The notes under the pieces: model-generated
Databases searched by the model: none
The model's input: only the letters and a program-made list of their open reading frames with translations
What the model was told of the DNA's origin: nothing
Translations under genes and position numbers: made by a program
Assembly: GCA_022842065.1 (NCBI GenBank)
Contig: JALHQH010000003.1
Span: forward strand, 161,338-225,337
Length of the DNA stretch: 64,000 nucleotides
Reading direction: 5' to 3'
Origin: Caldilineaceae bacterium
GTDB lineage: Bacteria > Chloroflexota > Anaerolineae > Caldilineales > Caldilineaceae
Shown here: positions 53,418-62,675 of the stretch, one piece after another
Layout: each line of letters starts with the position of its first letter
Numbering within the stretch: position 1 is the first letter of the stretch

Positions 53418-56400
53418 CTACTTCGGCATTGCGGCCAGTGCGTTATACGCTGGTAATGGTGACCAATCGTTGCCGACGATCCCCCATTGGGCTTTCTCCG
53501 TCCCATCAGCGACGACCCGGAAGTTGAGATTCCACAAGAATGCTGGGCCAACCCAACCCCAGTTCTTCATCATCTGGTAGGCTTGCACAGTCCATTCGGC
53601 TTGTTCGTTGAAATCGTTGTCATTGGCATAGGCGTACCTTGGGTCAAAGGCACCACCGGCGGCCCACCCAAACTCAGTTGGGATAATCTTCTTGTTACCG
53701 GCACCATAGACATTCATGATGTTGCGGTAGCCCAACATGGTACTCTGGAAGCTCCATGAGTGGTGCGGTGAGTCACAAGCACCATTGAAGCTATTGCCAA
53801 ATTTTTGAATCTCAGCACAGGCCGTGTCCGCCGTCGCCCATGGTGGGACGTTATAACCACTGGGATGGGCACCAACAGCATCAAGATAGTTATTCGCACC
53901 CGCCTGGAACATCTGTTCCAGATAGGTAAGGTCATCCATCGCCAGGCCACCATTGTTGCCGGCAGGGGTCAAAGCACCACTTACAACAGCCATTGACGGA
54001 CAAGCGCTCTTGATCGCGTTGTATGAGGGCGCTAAGAGTTGGACATATTCGGCGGCATTGAGCGGCTTATTACCCCATTCATAGTGAAGATTCTGCTCAT
54101 TCCAGACTTCAATCGCTTTCAGGGGCGTGTTGCAATATTTGCCGGCCATCTGTCCCAGAAAATTTGCAAAGGTCGCCGGATCTTGTGGTGGGCCACCAAC
54201 ACTGCGATCAAAGCCGGATTCACGTGCCCAATCCGGCGCATTGACAACACTGAAGAGCAAATTAATCCCAGCCCCATTGGCCGCATTGATAATCAAATCC
54301 ATGTCTCCCCAGCCAATCTGACCGGGATTCGCCTCAAAGACACGCCATTCAATCTGCTGCTTCACCCAGTTAAAGCCCATGCCACTCGTCACTTCCATGA
54401 CACGGTTGTCCATACCGGTATGCACCATATGGGCCTGAATCCCATAACCAAAGCCGAGGCCACTGGTTGGGGCAGAAACAGGGGCGGGGGCGGCTGCCGC
54501 AGGGGCAGACGCGGCCGGAGCATCTTGTGCCGGCGCTTCCACAGCGGCAACGGGTGCCTCTGCCTGCGGAATATCTGCGGCCACAGCGATTGACGCCACG
54601 TCACCAGCGGATTGGACCAGTTCCCCGATCACCCAGGCCGGCTCGCCATTAGCCATTTTGACCTGCCACCAATCACCGGCTTCGTTCTTGCCGATCACTT
54701 CGTAGTTGATCCCGGGGTTGAGTTGCCCAAGGACAGGGAAGCTGGTACCAGGACCACCACGCAGGTTCAAAATTTGACTGGCACTGCGCACACTGGGGAA
54801 GTCCACGACAGCCGCAGCCAGTGCTTCAGTTGGAGCCTCGACAGCCGCAGCAGGGGCAGCGGCCGCCGCCGCCTGTTCCGGTGCAGCAATATTCTCCGTT
54901 GGTTGAATGCTAGCGGTAGCGGCCAGGGCAGATTCATCCACGTTCGCCACAAACTCATTGATGATCCAACCTGATTCGCTGCCGCCGATCTCAATTTCCC
55001 ACCAATCACCATCACGGCTCAGCACCTGATAGCTATTCTCGGGCAAAATCTGACCGAGCACATCATAGTCGGTCCCTGGCCCTTTGCGGACATTCACAAT
55101 CGTCGTCGCATTGATCCGAGGTAAGGCGGCCTTCGACTCAACCACGGCTAAATCTTCCGCCGCGACTTCAGCGTTGACAGCTACCGCTTCCGGCGCAACC
55201 GCTGCAACCGCCGCCGCAGCGGCAGGTGCAATCTCGGTGGAGAAGGCCTTACTCAGTGCTTGGCCACGACTACCCACCAGTTGCGTCGCAATCTGGAGCT
55301 TATCCAACCCTAGCGCCGAGGCAAAGCTAAAGCGGGCATCATCCAAGGGGCGCACATTATTTGTCACTACATTACCGGCTTCATCATAGACCGTATAGGC
55401 AATCGAAACTTGCTCATTCCCCGCCGTGAGGGCAGCATTACTCTGGAACTGGAAAAGCACGCTCCAGATGTTGGGATCCATATCACCGGATGCCGGTGGT
55501 TTCAACACCACATCAACCAGGTTGTATTTGCGCAGCAGTTGCAGCTTATGCCCAACGCTATTGGCATCTTCAATGTAAACCGTGCGTTCAGCACCTTGGT
55601 CATCCTGATAAGTATAGAAATAGCTGCCGGTTTCGGCATCTTTGGTCAGCGAATTCAAAATCTTGGGGTTTTCCAGCGAAACAGTAATTTCTTCACCCTG
55701 CCCTAATTCCGCTTGGACCTGACCAAGTAAGGGTTCGAGTGATTCTTGGAAACCTTTCACAAAAATATAATTGCCCACCGTCTCGACGGACTGGACAGGC
55801 AGCTCAATCTGCAATTTACGCCGTTCGACCAGGTTAGTCGCCCAGGCGAGCATCGCATCGACTTCGCCATTGGTGCGGTAGGCGCGGGGATCAACTGGCG
55901 CCGGCACAGCCAACTTATCAACAACTTGGGTCAAGCCGATCCAGTCATAACCAAGCGTGTCCCACTCTTCAGCAGAGAGCTGCGCTGGGGCGGCTACACG
56001 TACTACCAGTTCTTTGTTCAAGGCATGTAAGCGATCAGCCAGCCGCGTCATTAAGAATACAAAGTCAGCGCGAGCACTAGGTAGCGCATCAACTTCGCGA
56101 TAATCAATCACCACACCGCGGAAATTATTCTGGGTGACGGCCTGTTCCACTGCGTTGAGTTGATTATCTTGTTGGCCTGGATCTAGCAACAGATTGTTGA
56201 TTAGATCTTTGCGCACATTGCCATCTTCGACATTACTGAGCAGCAACAGGGCATTCCCGTCACTGGGGGCGACTTCGCCGGTCAGGGCACCGTCACCGCG
56301 CAGGTTCATCGCCGCCTGCACTTCCGAAGCAACCCGTACGCCTTCGGGCAGTTGCACCCCGGCGGTTAGATCAGCGGTCACTTCCGGGATATCTGGGCTG

Positions 56401-57032
56401 GTCTGCATGACCATAAAGTTGGCCGGCACATAATTGAGTCGCGCCTCAACAATATCATTTTCAACCAGAACACGGCTGGGCATATGCTGCCACGCCGTGC
56501 CTGTCCATGTATAGAGGCTCAACGTCTCATAGGGCATACTATCGTTGGGGATAGGGATTTCGATAATTGTCTGGCTGGGGCTGTCGCCACTGATATCAAT
56601 GCTATAAATGGGGCTCTTAGCAATCAGATAGTCAGGCAGATTGACGGCGGCATCATAGAATTCACGCCCAGCCTGGCCTTCAATAAAATCAACCCTCGGC
56701 ACGCTCTTAAACGCAGCAGAGAAGGTGGCATGCACCCCTTCAGGGGGGAAGCTGACCAGCGTACCATCGGAATCGCGCAACAATCCCCCCGAAGCGCTAA
56801 TGCGCGTATACGCAAAGAGCTGGAGGCGGTCCCACAAATTTACGGGGGGCAACAACAATGCAGCCGCGATCAAACATGGAATTAGTAAAAACGAAGTCAA
56901 CCAAGCCGCCGGTCCTTCGACCAGCCGGGAAAAACCGCGCTTGGTTGCAGCTCCCTCATCCTGTTGACCGTAACGCACACGGCGGTCCAATTGGGTGTTC
57001 CGCACGCGCCTGTCCAATTGCGTATTTTGCAT
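53418..57032 (-). CDS. Large membrane-anchored multidomain glycoside hydrolase-like protein with SH3b domains
   Basis: A 1204-residue envelope protein. The N-terminus is basic with a nine-residue duplication (NTQLDRRVR twice), then one membrane segment (LTSFLLIPCLIAAALLLPP). A TIM-barrel region resembling GH18 spans roughly 290-500 (GVVIDYREVDALPS, then YDWIGLTQVVDKL), with a degenerate catalytic motif. Two SH3b domains follow (VNVRKGPGTDYDVLGQI; LNLRGGPGTSFPVLGQL), joined by Ala/Pro linkers. The C-terminal domain is a second barrel like GH39/GH5: E979 in WNEQN is the likely acid/base and E1120 in PTEFGW the nucleophile. It likely acts on wall or extracellular glycans. AAGGAG precedes the ATG at 57032. 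Confidence 0.85.
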   Translation of the reverse strand: MQNTQLDRRVRNTQLDRRVRYGQQDEGAATKRGFSRLVEGPAAWLTSFLLIPCLIAAALLLPPVNLWDRLQLFAYTRISASGGLLRDSDGTLVSFPPEGVHATFSAAFKSVPRVDFIEGQAGREFYDAAVNLPDYLIAKSPIYSIDISGDSPSQTIIEIPIPNDSMPYETLSLYTWTGTAWQHMPSRVLVENDIVEARLNYVPANFMVMQTSPDIPEVTADLTAGVQLPEGVRVASEVQAAMNLRGDGALTGEVAPSDGNALLLLSNVEDGNVRKDLINNLLLDPGQQDNQLNAVEQAVTQNNFRGVVIDYREVDALPSARADFVFLMTRLADRLHALNKELVVRVAAPAQLSAEEWDTLGYDWIGLTQVVDKLAVPAPVDPRAYRTNGEVDAMLAWATNLVERRKLQIELPVQSVETVGNYIFVKGFQESLEPLLGQVQAELGQGEEITVSLENPKILNSLTKDAETGSYFYTYQDDQGAERTVYIEDANSVGHKLQLLRKYNLVDVVLKPPASGDMDPNIWSVLFQFQSNAALTAGNEQVSIAYTVYDEAGNVVTNNVRPLDDARFSFASALGLDKLQIATQLVGSRGQALSKAFSTEIAPAAAAAVAAVAPEAVAVNAEVAAEDLAVVESKAALPRINATTIVNVRKGPGTDYDVLGQILPENSYQVLSRDGDWWEIEIGGSESGWIINEFVANVDESALAATASIQPTENIAAPEQAAAAAAPAAAVEAPTEALAAAVVDFPSVRSASQILNLRGGPGTSFPVLGQLNPGINYEVIGKNEAGDWWQVKMANGEPAWVIGELVQSAGDVASIAVAADIPQAEAPVAAVEAPAQDAPAASAPAAAAPAPVSAPTSGLGFGYGIQAHMVHTGMDNRVMEVTSGMGFNWVKQQIEWRVFEANPGQIGWGDMDLIINAANGAGINLLFSVVNAPDWARESGFDRSVGGPPQDPATFANFLGQMAGKYCNTPLKAIEVWNEQNLHYEWGNKPLNAAEYVQLLAPSYNAIKSACPSMAVVSGALTPAGNNGGLAMDDLTYLEQMFQAGANNYLDAVGAHPSGYNVPPWATADTACAEIQKFGNSFNGACDSPHHSWSFQSTMLGYRNIMNVYGAGNKKIIPTEFGWAAGGAFDPRYAYANDNDFNEQAEWTVQAYQMMKNWGWVGPAFLWNLNFRVVADGTEKAQWGIVGNDWSPLPAYNALAAMPK

Positions 57033-57206
57033 ACTACTCGATCTCCTTAACAATCCAAGTTTCAGTAATATTCAGCAATATACAAAGTGATGTGAACTCT
57101 TCACTGATTCACTGAAATCGGCAGTATCTTAGCACATAGCGCCAAAGGTGCAAAAATAGAATGTAGATTATCATACATGGTCCATTATTATACATAGTCT
57201 CTACTA

Positions 57207-57215
57207 TGCTATACT
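57207..57215 (+). promoter_or_regulatory. Extended -10 promoter (TGCTATACT) abutting a start codon
   Basis: TATACT at 57210-57215 is preceded by TG plus one base. Seven bases separate it from the ATG at 57223, so the mRNA would be leaderless. The arrangement is the same as at rsmD. Confidence 0.5.
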
Positions 57216-57222
57216 TTGGGCC

Positions 57223-58590
57223 ATGCGTTTCGAACGATCCATACCACCAAATCCATCAATCTCGCCACGCCCCGCAACCAAGGCTAAAGGCCGTAAGGGC
57301 AGTTGGTTACAAACCCTCCTCTTGATTGGGTTTGTCATCTGCGTCGCGCTTTCCACATTGGCCCTCTTTGCCCTCTGGTGGCTGGCAGATAGCCCAACGA
57401 CCAGTGACGTTGATGAGCCACTCGCTATCGTCCAGCAAGCCATCGTTCCTTCGTTGGCCCTGATGGAACTAGCCGGTGATCCACCCGGAGCCTTAGCCTA
57501 TCAGGCGCTCCAGGCAGCCCAATTGGAAACGAGCCGCGCCTTAACCGTTTATGGATTGGCCCTTATGCCTACGAGCCGGATCGGATTAACGATGCAACTC
57601 GCCCAGCGCTTGCAAGCAAGTGGTAATGTTGACGGTGCCCGTCACCTCTACCGGCAGACACGTGCCCTGGCGGTGTTGGACACAAACCTCGATCCGCTGG
57701 CGCGCGGCGAAGCATTGATCCAAGCGACCAAAGGCTTTATTGCCTTGAATCAGCTCGCTGAAGCACGGGCAACGGCCGAACAGGTCCAGTTGATTGCCCG
57801 TCAAACGCCGGATCTGCTCCCGGTTCAACGCAGCCAGCTTGTGCGCGATTTACTGGCCATTATAACACCCTTATCAGATGAACTCCTCACCCAAGGGTTG
57901 CAAGAGCTGGCACGCAGCCCTTATCTATCCCCACAGGGCTTGTTGCTGACGGCTGCGACACCAACGGTTGCACAACCGCCGGCACTCACACCAGAGTTAA
58001 CCACGGCTACTTTCCGACGTCAGCAATTGGCCCGCCAATTAGCAGAATTTCTTGTCCAAGGGCCGCTCGACCAAGCCGGACCATTGTTGCAACCGCTACA
58101 AGAAGCACTACGGGCCGAGGATCAATTGCGTACTGCTTATTTTACGCAGCTTTCTACCAACCCTGACCTTACACTTTCACTACAGTTTTGGTTGCTTACG
58201 CAACAGCAAGAATGGTTAACAGACAAGTTAGCCGTGGCCAAGGGTGCCTTCGGCGTTTCGTTAATGCCCGATTGGGAAACCAATCTCGTCGCCATTAACC
58301 AGGAATTGGCCACGACGGTGGCCAATCTTCATAATGTGCGCCTCCAATTCGCCCAAGCCCAAAGTGAACCAGTGGCCCAATTCGCCGGGCGGATCAATGC
58401 CCACCAGTGGTTAGCACTGCAAGTCGAATTAGGTTTCTACCCACAAAACGCCGCTGCCGAAATCGGCGAACAGTTGCGGGTCGCGCAGGCAGAATTAGTG
58501 CAGAATGGTCTTGGTGCAGCGTTGCCGATTATCTATAAAATGGACGTCACCTCCCCTGGTTTTCAGATCGGGCCGACGGCTCAACCGTAA
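57223..58590 (+). CDS. Membrane-anchored helical (TPR-like) protein of unknown function
   Basis: A 455-residue protein. A Pro- and Lys-rich N-terminus of about 28 residues precedes a single membrane segment (TLLLIGFVICVALSTLALFA), giving a short inner tail and a large outer part. The rest is almost entirely helical, Ala/Leu/Gln-rich and built like tetratricopeptide repeats (for example ARHLYRQTRALAVLDTNLDP). I recognise no catalytic motif. It is divergent from the large SH3b glycosidase-like gene, so the two may share regulation and a role in the envelope. Confidence 0.75.
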   Translation: MRFERSIPPNPSISPRPATKAKGRKGSWLQTLLLIGFVICVALSTLALFALWWLADSPTTSDVDEPLAIVQQAIVPSLALMELAGDPPGALAYQALQAAQLETSRALTVYGLALMPTSRIGLTMQLAQRLQASGNVDGARHLYRQTRALAVLDTNLDPLARGEALIQATKGFIALNQLAEARATAEQVQLIARQTPDLLPVQRSQLVRDLLAIITPLSDELLTQGLQELARSPYLSPQGLLLTAATPTVAQPPALTPELTTATFRRQQLARQLAEFLVQGPLDQAGPLLQPLQEALRAEDQLRTAYFTQLSTNPDLTLSLQFWLLTQQQEWLTDKLAVAKGAFGVSLMPDWETNLVAINQELATTVANLHNVRLQFAQAQSEPVAQFAGRINAHQWLALQVELGFYPQNAAAEIGEQLRVAQAELVQNGLGAALPIIYKMDVTSPGFQIGPTAQP

Positions 58591-58625
58591 CCACGCCTTT
58601 GGCAAAAATTTTCTGGTAAAAAGGT

Positions 58626-58642
58626 GTAGGACTTACGTAGGT
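58626..58642. repeat. Solitary AGGACTTACG element end
   Basis: GTAGGACTTACGTAGG repeats the terminal motif of the palindromic elements at 43647-43710 and 17256-17338, but without an inverted partner nearby. It may be a decayed copy. Confidence 0.45.
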
Positions 58643-58734
58643 TAATTGTACATTATTGGTCTTCAATTTGGGTTTAAATTCATATCCATAGGCAACGGAT
58701 ATGTGCCTGTAAACCTATATCAGCAGGAAATATT

Positions 58735-59523
58735 ATGGCCCTCAAATTTGCACCCAACCTCTCCATGCTTTATCCAGAAGTGCCCTTTTTAGCGCGTTTT
58801 GTGCGCGCCGCCGCGGCTGGTTTTACTGCCGTTGAGTTCCTCTTTCCGTATGAATTTGGCCCAACCGCCATTCGCCAACGGTTAGACGACCTGGGTCTGC
58901 AAGTGGTGCTCTTCAATATTTCACCCGGCGACTTCACCCAGGGCGAACGTGGTTACTGCAACAATCCCAAACAACGGGATAATTTTCGACGCACCTTTCA
59001 CCAAGCCCTCGATTACGCTGTACAACTTGGTTCACCGCGGATTCACGTCATGGTCGGGAATCAGGTTGCCGAATTGACACGGGCAGAACAGCTAGCCACG
59101 ATTGTCGAAAATCTAACGTGGGCAGCACCACAAGCGGCGGCAGTAGGGGTGACGTTGTTGGTTGAACCGCTTAATGCCACCGATCAACCGCACTATTTTG
59201 TGCACAACAGCACGCAAGGCATGGAGATCATTCACGCGGTCGATCAGCCCAATGTGCAGCTGCAATTTGATTTCTATCACATGCAGATGAGTGAAGGTAA
59301 CCTGACCAACACCTTTACACGCCTGCAACCTTTCATCGGCCATGTGCAGATCTCGGATGCGCCGGGCCGCCATCAACCAGGCACGGGCGAAATTAATTAT
59401 AACACCATCTTTGCCCTGCTGGAACAGTTAAATTATGAGGGGCATATTGGGCTGGAGTATCGGCCAGCGGGCGAGACCGATGCTTCTTTGGCTTGGCTAC
59501 CGCTTGATCAACGGGCCAGCTAA
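58735..59523 (+). CDS. hyi: Hydroxypyruvate isomerase family protein
   Basis: A 262-residue TIM-barrel isomerase. FAPNLSMLYPEVPFLARF and FTAVEFLFPYEFG are the recognisable start of hydroxypyruvate (or 2-oxo-tetronate) isomerases. The metal and acid/base residues lie in LLVEPLNATD (Glu), LQFDFYHMQ (Asp, His), HVQISDAPGRHQPGTGEI and IGLEYRPAG (Glu). It interconverts hydroxypyruvate and tartronate semialdehyde, or the four-carbon equivalent. It is separate from the tagatose-epimerase-like gene at 9940 and clearly nearer to the Hyi branch. AGGAAAT precedes the ATG. Confidence 0.88.
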   Translation: MALKFAPNLSMLYPEVPFLARFVRAAAAGFTAVEFLFPYEFGPTAIRQRLDDLGLQVVLFNISPGDFTQGERGYCNNPKQRDNFRRTFHQALDYAVQLGSPRIHVMVGNQVAELTRAEQLATIVENLTWAAPQAAAVGVTLLVEPLNATDQPHYFVHNSTQGMEIIHAVDQPNVQLQFDFYHMQMSEGNLTNTFTRLQPFIGHVQISDAPGRHQPGTGEINYNTIFALLEQLNYEGHIGLEYRPAGETDASLAWLPLDQRAS

Positions 59524-59529
59524 CCAAGC

Positions 59530-60078
59530 CTAGGGCAGTTTGGGGCGCGGCAACGGCTGCACAATGGCAGAAAGATCGAGTTCGCGTTCTGTCACCAGCG
59601 TTGCTGCCCCCCGCCGCAGATAACCATCACGCAGCGCCTGCGCTCGTAAACCGCCGCGCCCCTTCAGCAGTTGTAGTGCCCCCTCAGCCGCGCCTCGATC
59701 CATCCAACGGCAAGGCGAACAATGTTTCGTCCCGCGCAAGTGTACCCCATCAATCGCAAATTCTGCACCGATCAACCCATTGAGCGGCACGCCTTCAAGA
59801 ATCACGTTGCGCCGAAAAGCAGCCGGCGTGGCGATCAACAATCCGCCGTCCTCGATCAACAGCCGATAGACTTCCCATGCAAAAAAGGTGAGATGGCCGT
59901 CAAACCCGGCCCCGCGCCCATAAAAACGATCACCCACTAGCCCAGCACCGGCTTTCACCTCGACAATATCGACATCGTGGGTTGGGTGTGTACCTGGCAC
60001 ATCACCCTTGTGACCAAAATAATTGTGGCCCGCAGAGATATAAAGGTGATGAATTGTGATTGGATAAATGTAGCTCAT
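59530..60078 (-). CDS. MOSC domain-containing protein
   Basis: A 182-residue protein built of a MOSC domain. HDVDIVEVKAGAGLVGDRFY is the N-terminal strand pair, FRRNVILEGVPLNGLIGAEF the core signature, and GTKHCSPCRWMD holds the Cys residues of the cofactor/substrate site. MOSC proteins bind molybdenum cofactor or handle sulfur, and free-standing ones reduce N-hydroxylated compounds or detoxify thiols. The ATG at 60078 is preferred over a TTG two codons upstream. It converges with hyi, 6 bases apart. A molybdenum theme also appears at 22-24 kb. Confidence 0.85.
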   Translation of the reverse strand: MSYIYPITIHHLYISAGHNYFGHKGDVPGTHPTHDVDIVEVKAGAGLVGDRFYGRGAGFDGHLTFFAWEVYRLLIEDGGLLIATPAAFRRNVILEGVPLNGLIGAEFAIDGVHLRGTKHCSPCRWMDRGAAEGALQLLKGRGGLRAQALRDGYLRRGAATLVTERELDLSAIVQPLPRPKLP

Positions 60079-60441
60079 GGGCAATCATGATGAAACCGGC
60101 GACAGAGTGCCGCTCATTGCACCTATCTTATGCTGTCAATTTCTTTTTGACCAATTCGAGTATGTTGATACAGGTAGCATTATACCTTGTCCAGCCAAAG
60201 CGTCCAATCATTATTTAAATGTAAGGGTATGACGAAAGAAAGCAACCGCGGTGTAATGAGGCACGATTGATGGAAGTTGTCTAAATAGGGCGACCAATGG
60301 GATGGTTGCGATGCTCGCCAACATGGCCCTGTCCATGCGCCCTTGGCTGCGATTGAGCATTTACCTGGTTTGCAAAGTGGTTGGGAAAGCGCTACGCTTT
60401 ACGGCGTGGTTGGATTTCAACGGGCAAGCAGGGGAGAAACA
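60079..60441. other. Intergenic region
   Basis: No gene is supported; a frame open from 60343 belongs to untranslated leader of the kinase gene. It should hold promoters for the divergent MOSC and kinase genes. None stands out. Confidence 0.5.
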
Positions 60442-61044
60442 ATGGGCAAGTTGATTGTGGTGGTCGGGAATACGGGGGTGGGGAAGACGACGCTGACCCA
60501 GCAACTTTGCCAACAGGGGGGCTTTGTCAGCGGGCTGGAACAGCAGGCGGAGCGCCCTTTTCAGCAACTTTTTGCCAACGACCTGGGCCGTTATGCCCTG
60601 CCCAACCAGGTGGACTATCTGTTACGCCGGGCCGAACAAGAGTGGGCGATCCGTCAGCAACCGGCGATTGGGCTCCAAGATGGCGGGTTAGAAACTGATT
60701 TTTGGCTCTTTACTCGGCGCTTCTATCAAAAGGGCTATCTGGACGAGCCGGGCTATCAGCTTTGCCACCGCTTCTACACTTTTTTGCGCCAGCTCTTGCC
60801 GCCACCCGATCTGATCATCCACCTGGTGGCGCCGCTGGCGGTGATTGCAGAGCGCTACGCCCAGCGCAACCGCCCCTTGGAGATCGCCCAGTTGGACGAT
60901 CTGGCCGCCTTGGATGGGTTATTGACCGTATGGCTGAGCCAGGTAGACGGCATCCCCATTCTGACCGTGGATGCCGTCCCCGAAGATCCGGCTTACACCC
61001 AGGCGATCGGCTGGCTTTTACCACAAATCCGCGCGTTAGGGTGA
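60442..61044 (+). CDS. Deoxynucleoside kinase family protein
   Basis: A 200-residue P-loop kinase. VVVGNTGVGKTTLTQQL is Walker A, LQDGGLETDFWLFTRRF the region holding the phosphoryl-acceptor-side residues, and LIIHLVAPLAVIAERYAQRN the late strand and LID arginines of deoxynucleoside kinases. It would phosphorylate deoxyadenosine, deoxyguanosine or a related nucleoside for salvage. The start is at 60442 with GGGGAG upstream; the frame opens 33 codons earlier without conservation. It stands alone, convergent with the Gfo/Idh gene. Confidence 0.82.
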   Translation: MGKLIVVVGNTGVGKTTLTQQLCQQGGFVSGLEQQAERPFQQLFANDLGRYALPNQVDYLLRRAEQEWAIRQQPAIGLQDGGLETDFWLFTRRFYQKGYLDEPGYQLCHRFYTFLRQLLPPPDLIIHLVAPLAVIAERYAQRNRPLEIAQLDDLAALDGLLTVWLSQVDGIPILTVDAVPEDPAYTQAIGWLLPQIRALG

Positions 61045-61066
61045 GCAAAGCAGGGCTGGTTGTTTC

Positions 61067-61162
61067 CTATACCTCGACTTCACGCCCGCTGATGGCCACC
61101 GGTTGCGGGTACTCCATGATGTAGAGTGCGCGATCCAGCGCGTGGACGCCGAGATCGAGCAG
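61067..61162 (-). pseudogene. Fragment of a second Gfo/Idh/MocA gene
   Basis: Read on the minus strand, 31 codons followed by TAG encode LLDLGVHALDRALYIMEYPQ and then PVAISGREVEV. This aligns with LLDIGIHALDRALFIMDYPT of the complete neighbouring gene at 61169. It is therefore a piece of a paralogue lying directly behind it, with the rest of the gene missing. It may mark a past recombination between tandem copies. Confidence 0.8.
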
Positions 61163-61168
61163 CTTTCC

Positions 61169-62251
61169 TTATAGCTCATCGATACGTATTTCGCGGCCTT
61201 CCGTAGCCGAGCGTAATACAGCTTCAATGATCTTGACGCTGGTCAGTGATTGTTCGGGTGCAATGACCTCGGCGGTCTTATCACCATCCAGATGGCGAAT
61301 AAAATTCTGCACCAGGTGCTGATACGAATTTTTGCCGCTGCGGGCGACATCCAGTGCAATATCGGCCTGTTGACCGTTGAGGATGGTGTAGAGTGTGACT
61401 TGATCCTGATCGCCAACCGAGGCACCGCCCTTGGTTCCATAAATCTCAGTCACGAATTGCTGGGCGTGATTGACCGCCCAGGATACCTGAAGCTGGAGCG
61501 CTTTCCCATCATCAAAACGCACCAGCGCCCATGACAGATCATCGACATCAAAGATCGCACCACTGCCGGGTGCAGAAATGTCCGAACCCCAGCGGCCAAG
61601 CCCAATGCCCTGTGTCCCCATTTTAGAAAAGGAGACGCCACTCACGGTCACCGGCGTCGGGTAATCCATAATGAAAAGCGCACGGTCCAACGCATGAATA
61701 CCAATATCAAGCAATGATCCGCCCCCAGCCAACGAGCGCCGAGTAAACCAGCTGCCAAAGCCTGGTATGCCTGCCCTTCGATGCCAGATGGTGCGCGCGG
61801 CATAGATGTCGCCGTAGAAACCTGCATCCGCTTGTTGCTTGGCTGCCCGAACCGCATCGGACCAGCGGTAATGGGAGCCCACATTGACGGTGAGTCCCTT
61901 CGCTGCGGCTAGGTCCATCATCTCTTTGGCATGGGCATAACTTAACGCCAGCGGCTTCTCACAAAGCACGTGCGAACCGGCATTGAGCGCTGCCATCGTC
62001 ATCGGATGGTGAAAAACATTCGGTGTCGCAATCACAGTGATATCAGGCTTCACTTCCCTCAGCATCACTTCATAATCGGCAAAGCTTCGTGGCACCCCTT
62101 TTTCATCGGCTACTTCTTTGGCACGTGCTTCATTGACATCACAGACGGCTTCGACTGATACATGGGGAATGGACTGAAAATTTGGGATATGTCCAAAGCG
62201 GACAATGGTGCCCGCGCCGATCATCGCGACGCGGTAACTTTTGGTTGTCAT
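61169..62251 (-). CDS. Gfo/Idh/MocA family oxidoreductase
   Basis: A 360-residue NAD(P)-dependent oxidoreductase. VAMIGAGTIVRFGHIPNF is the Rossmann start, IATPNVFHHP the middle strand, and LCEKPLALSY the EKP motif with the catalytic Lys. GGGSLLDIGIHALDRALF contains the conserved Asp and His of the substrate site. It is only distantly like the copy at 6858. A short fragment of a closer paralogue lies beyond its stop. The substrate is not evident; cyclic polyols and hexosides are usual in the family. Confidence 0.9.
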   Translation of the reverse strand: MTTKSYRVAMIGAGTIVRFGHIPNFQSIPHVSVEAVCDVNEARAKEVADEKGVPRSFADYEVMLREVKPDITVIATPNVFHHPMTMAALNAGSHVLCEKPLALSYAHAKEMMDLAAAKGLTVNVGSHYRWSDAVRAAKQQADAGFYGDIYAARTIWHRRAGIPGFGSWFTRRSLAGGGSLLDIGIHALDRALFIMDYPTPVTVSGVSFSKMGTQGIGLGRWGSDISAPGSGAIFDVDDLSWALVRFDDGKALQLQVSWAVNHAQQFVTEIYGTKGGASVGDQDQVTLYTILNGQQADIALDVARSGKNSYQHLVQNFIRHLDGDKTAEVIAPEQSLTSVKIIEAVLRSATEGREIRIDEL

Positions 62252-62612
62252 GGATACACAGCTCTTTCGCTTGATGAGGGAGACTTGAGATACAAAATCG
62301 GATAATCATCATCCTGGACTGGCGATAAGCTGCCGGGGCTATATCAAACCGCGATCAGCAAGTTCTATTGTATATCAATTCTGCCGAATCCGTATAGTTG
62401 CGATAGAGGGTGTGAATGCGCACCAGCGTATGGTCTTGTTCTGAATCTCATCAAGCTGGCGCAGGATGGATACGCGGAGACTGAAGGAGCGGCGCTCGGA
62501 TTTTTCAGGCACGAATGCAGGCTGCGCATGTTGTTCGATGTGGTCGGACGATGTCACAGGTGAGTTTTTTGAGACTGACAAATATCCACCATTGCTTCCT
62601 CTGCTTTCGCAC
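62252..62612. other. Intergenic region without a convincing gene
   Basis: A 68-codon frame on the minus strand (62375-62581) has an acidic-to-basic sequence with LRVSILRQLDEIQNKTIRW. It has no family match I recognise and may be a fragment. Nothing else is seen. Confidence 0.4.
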
Positions 62613-62661
62613 TGCTGCTATCTCATGTGCGACCGCTTGGCCTGTGCATGAGATAGCAGCA
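62613..62661 (-). terminator. Hairpin downstream of the FG-GAP protein gene
   Basis: TGCTGCTATCTCATG (62613-62627) pairs perfectly with CATGAGATAGCAGCA (62647-62661). It starts 15 bases beyond the stop of the minus-strand gene. There is no clear T-tract, so it may act with Rho or stabilise the 3' end. Confidence 0.6.
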
Positions 62662-62675
62662 AGTTGGTTGTACTT

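Noticed and set aside
62375..62581. 68-codon minus-strand frame, considered as a transposase fragment
   Set aside because: No transposase motif or terminal repeats could be identified, so it is not called.
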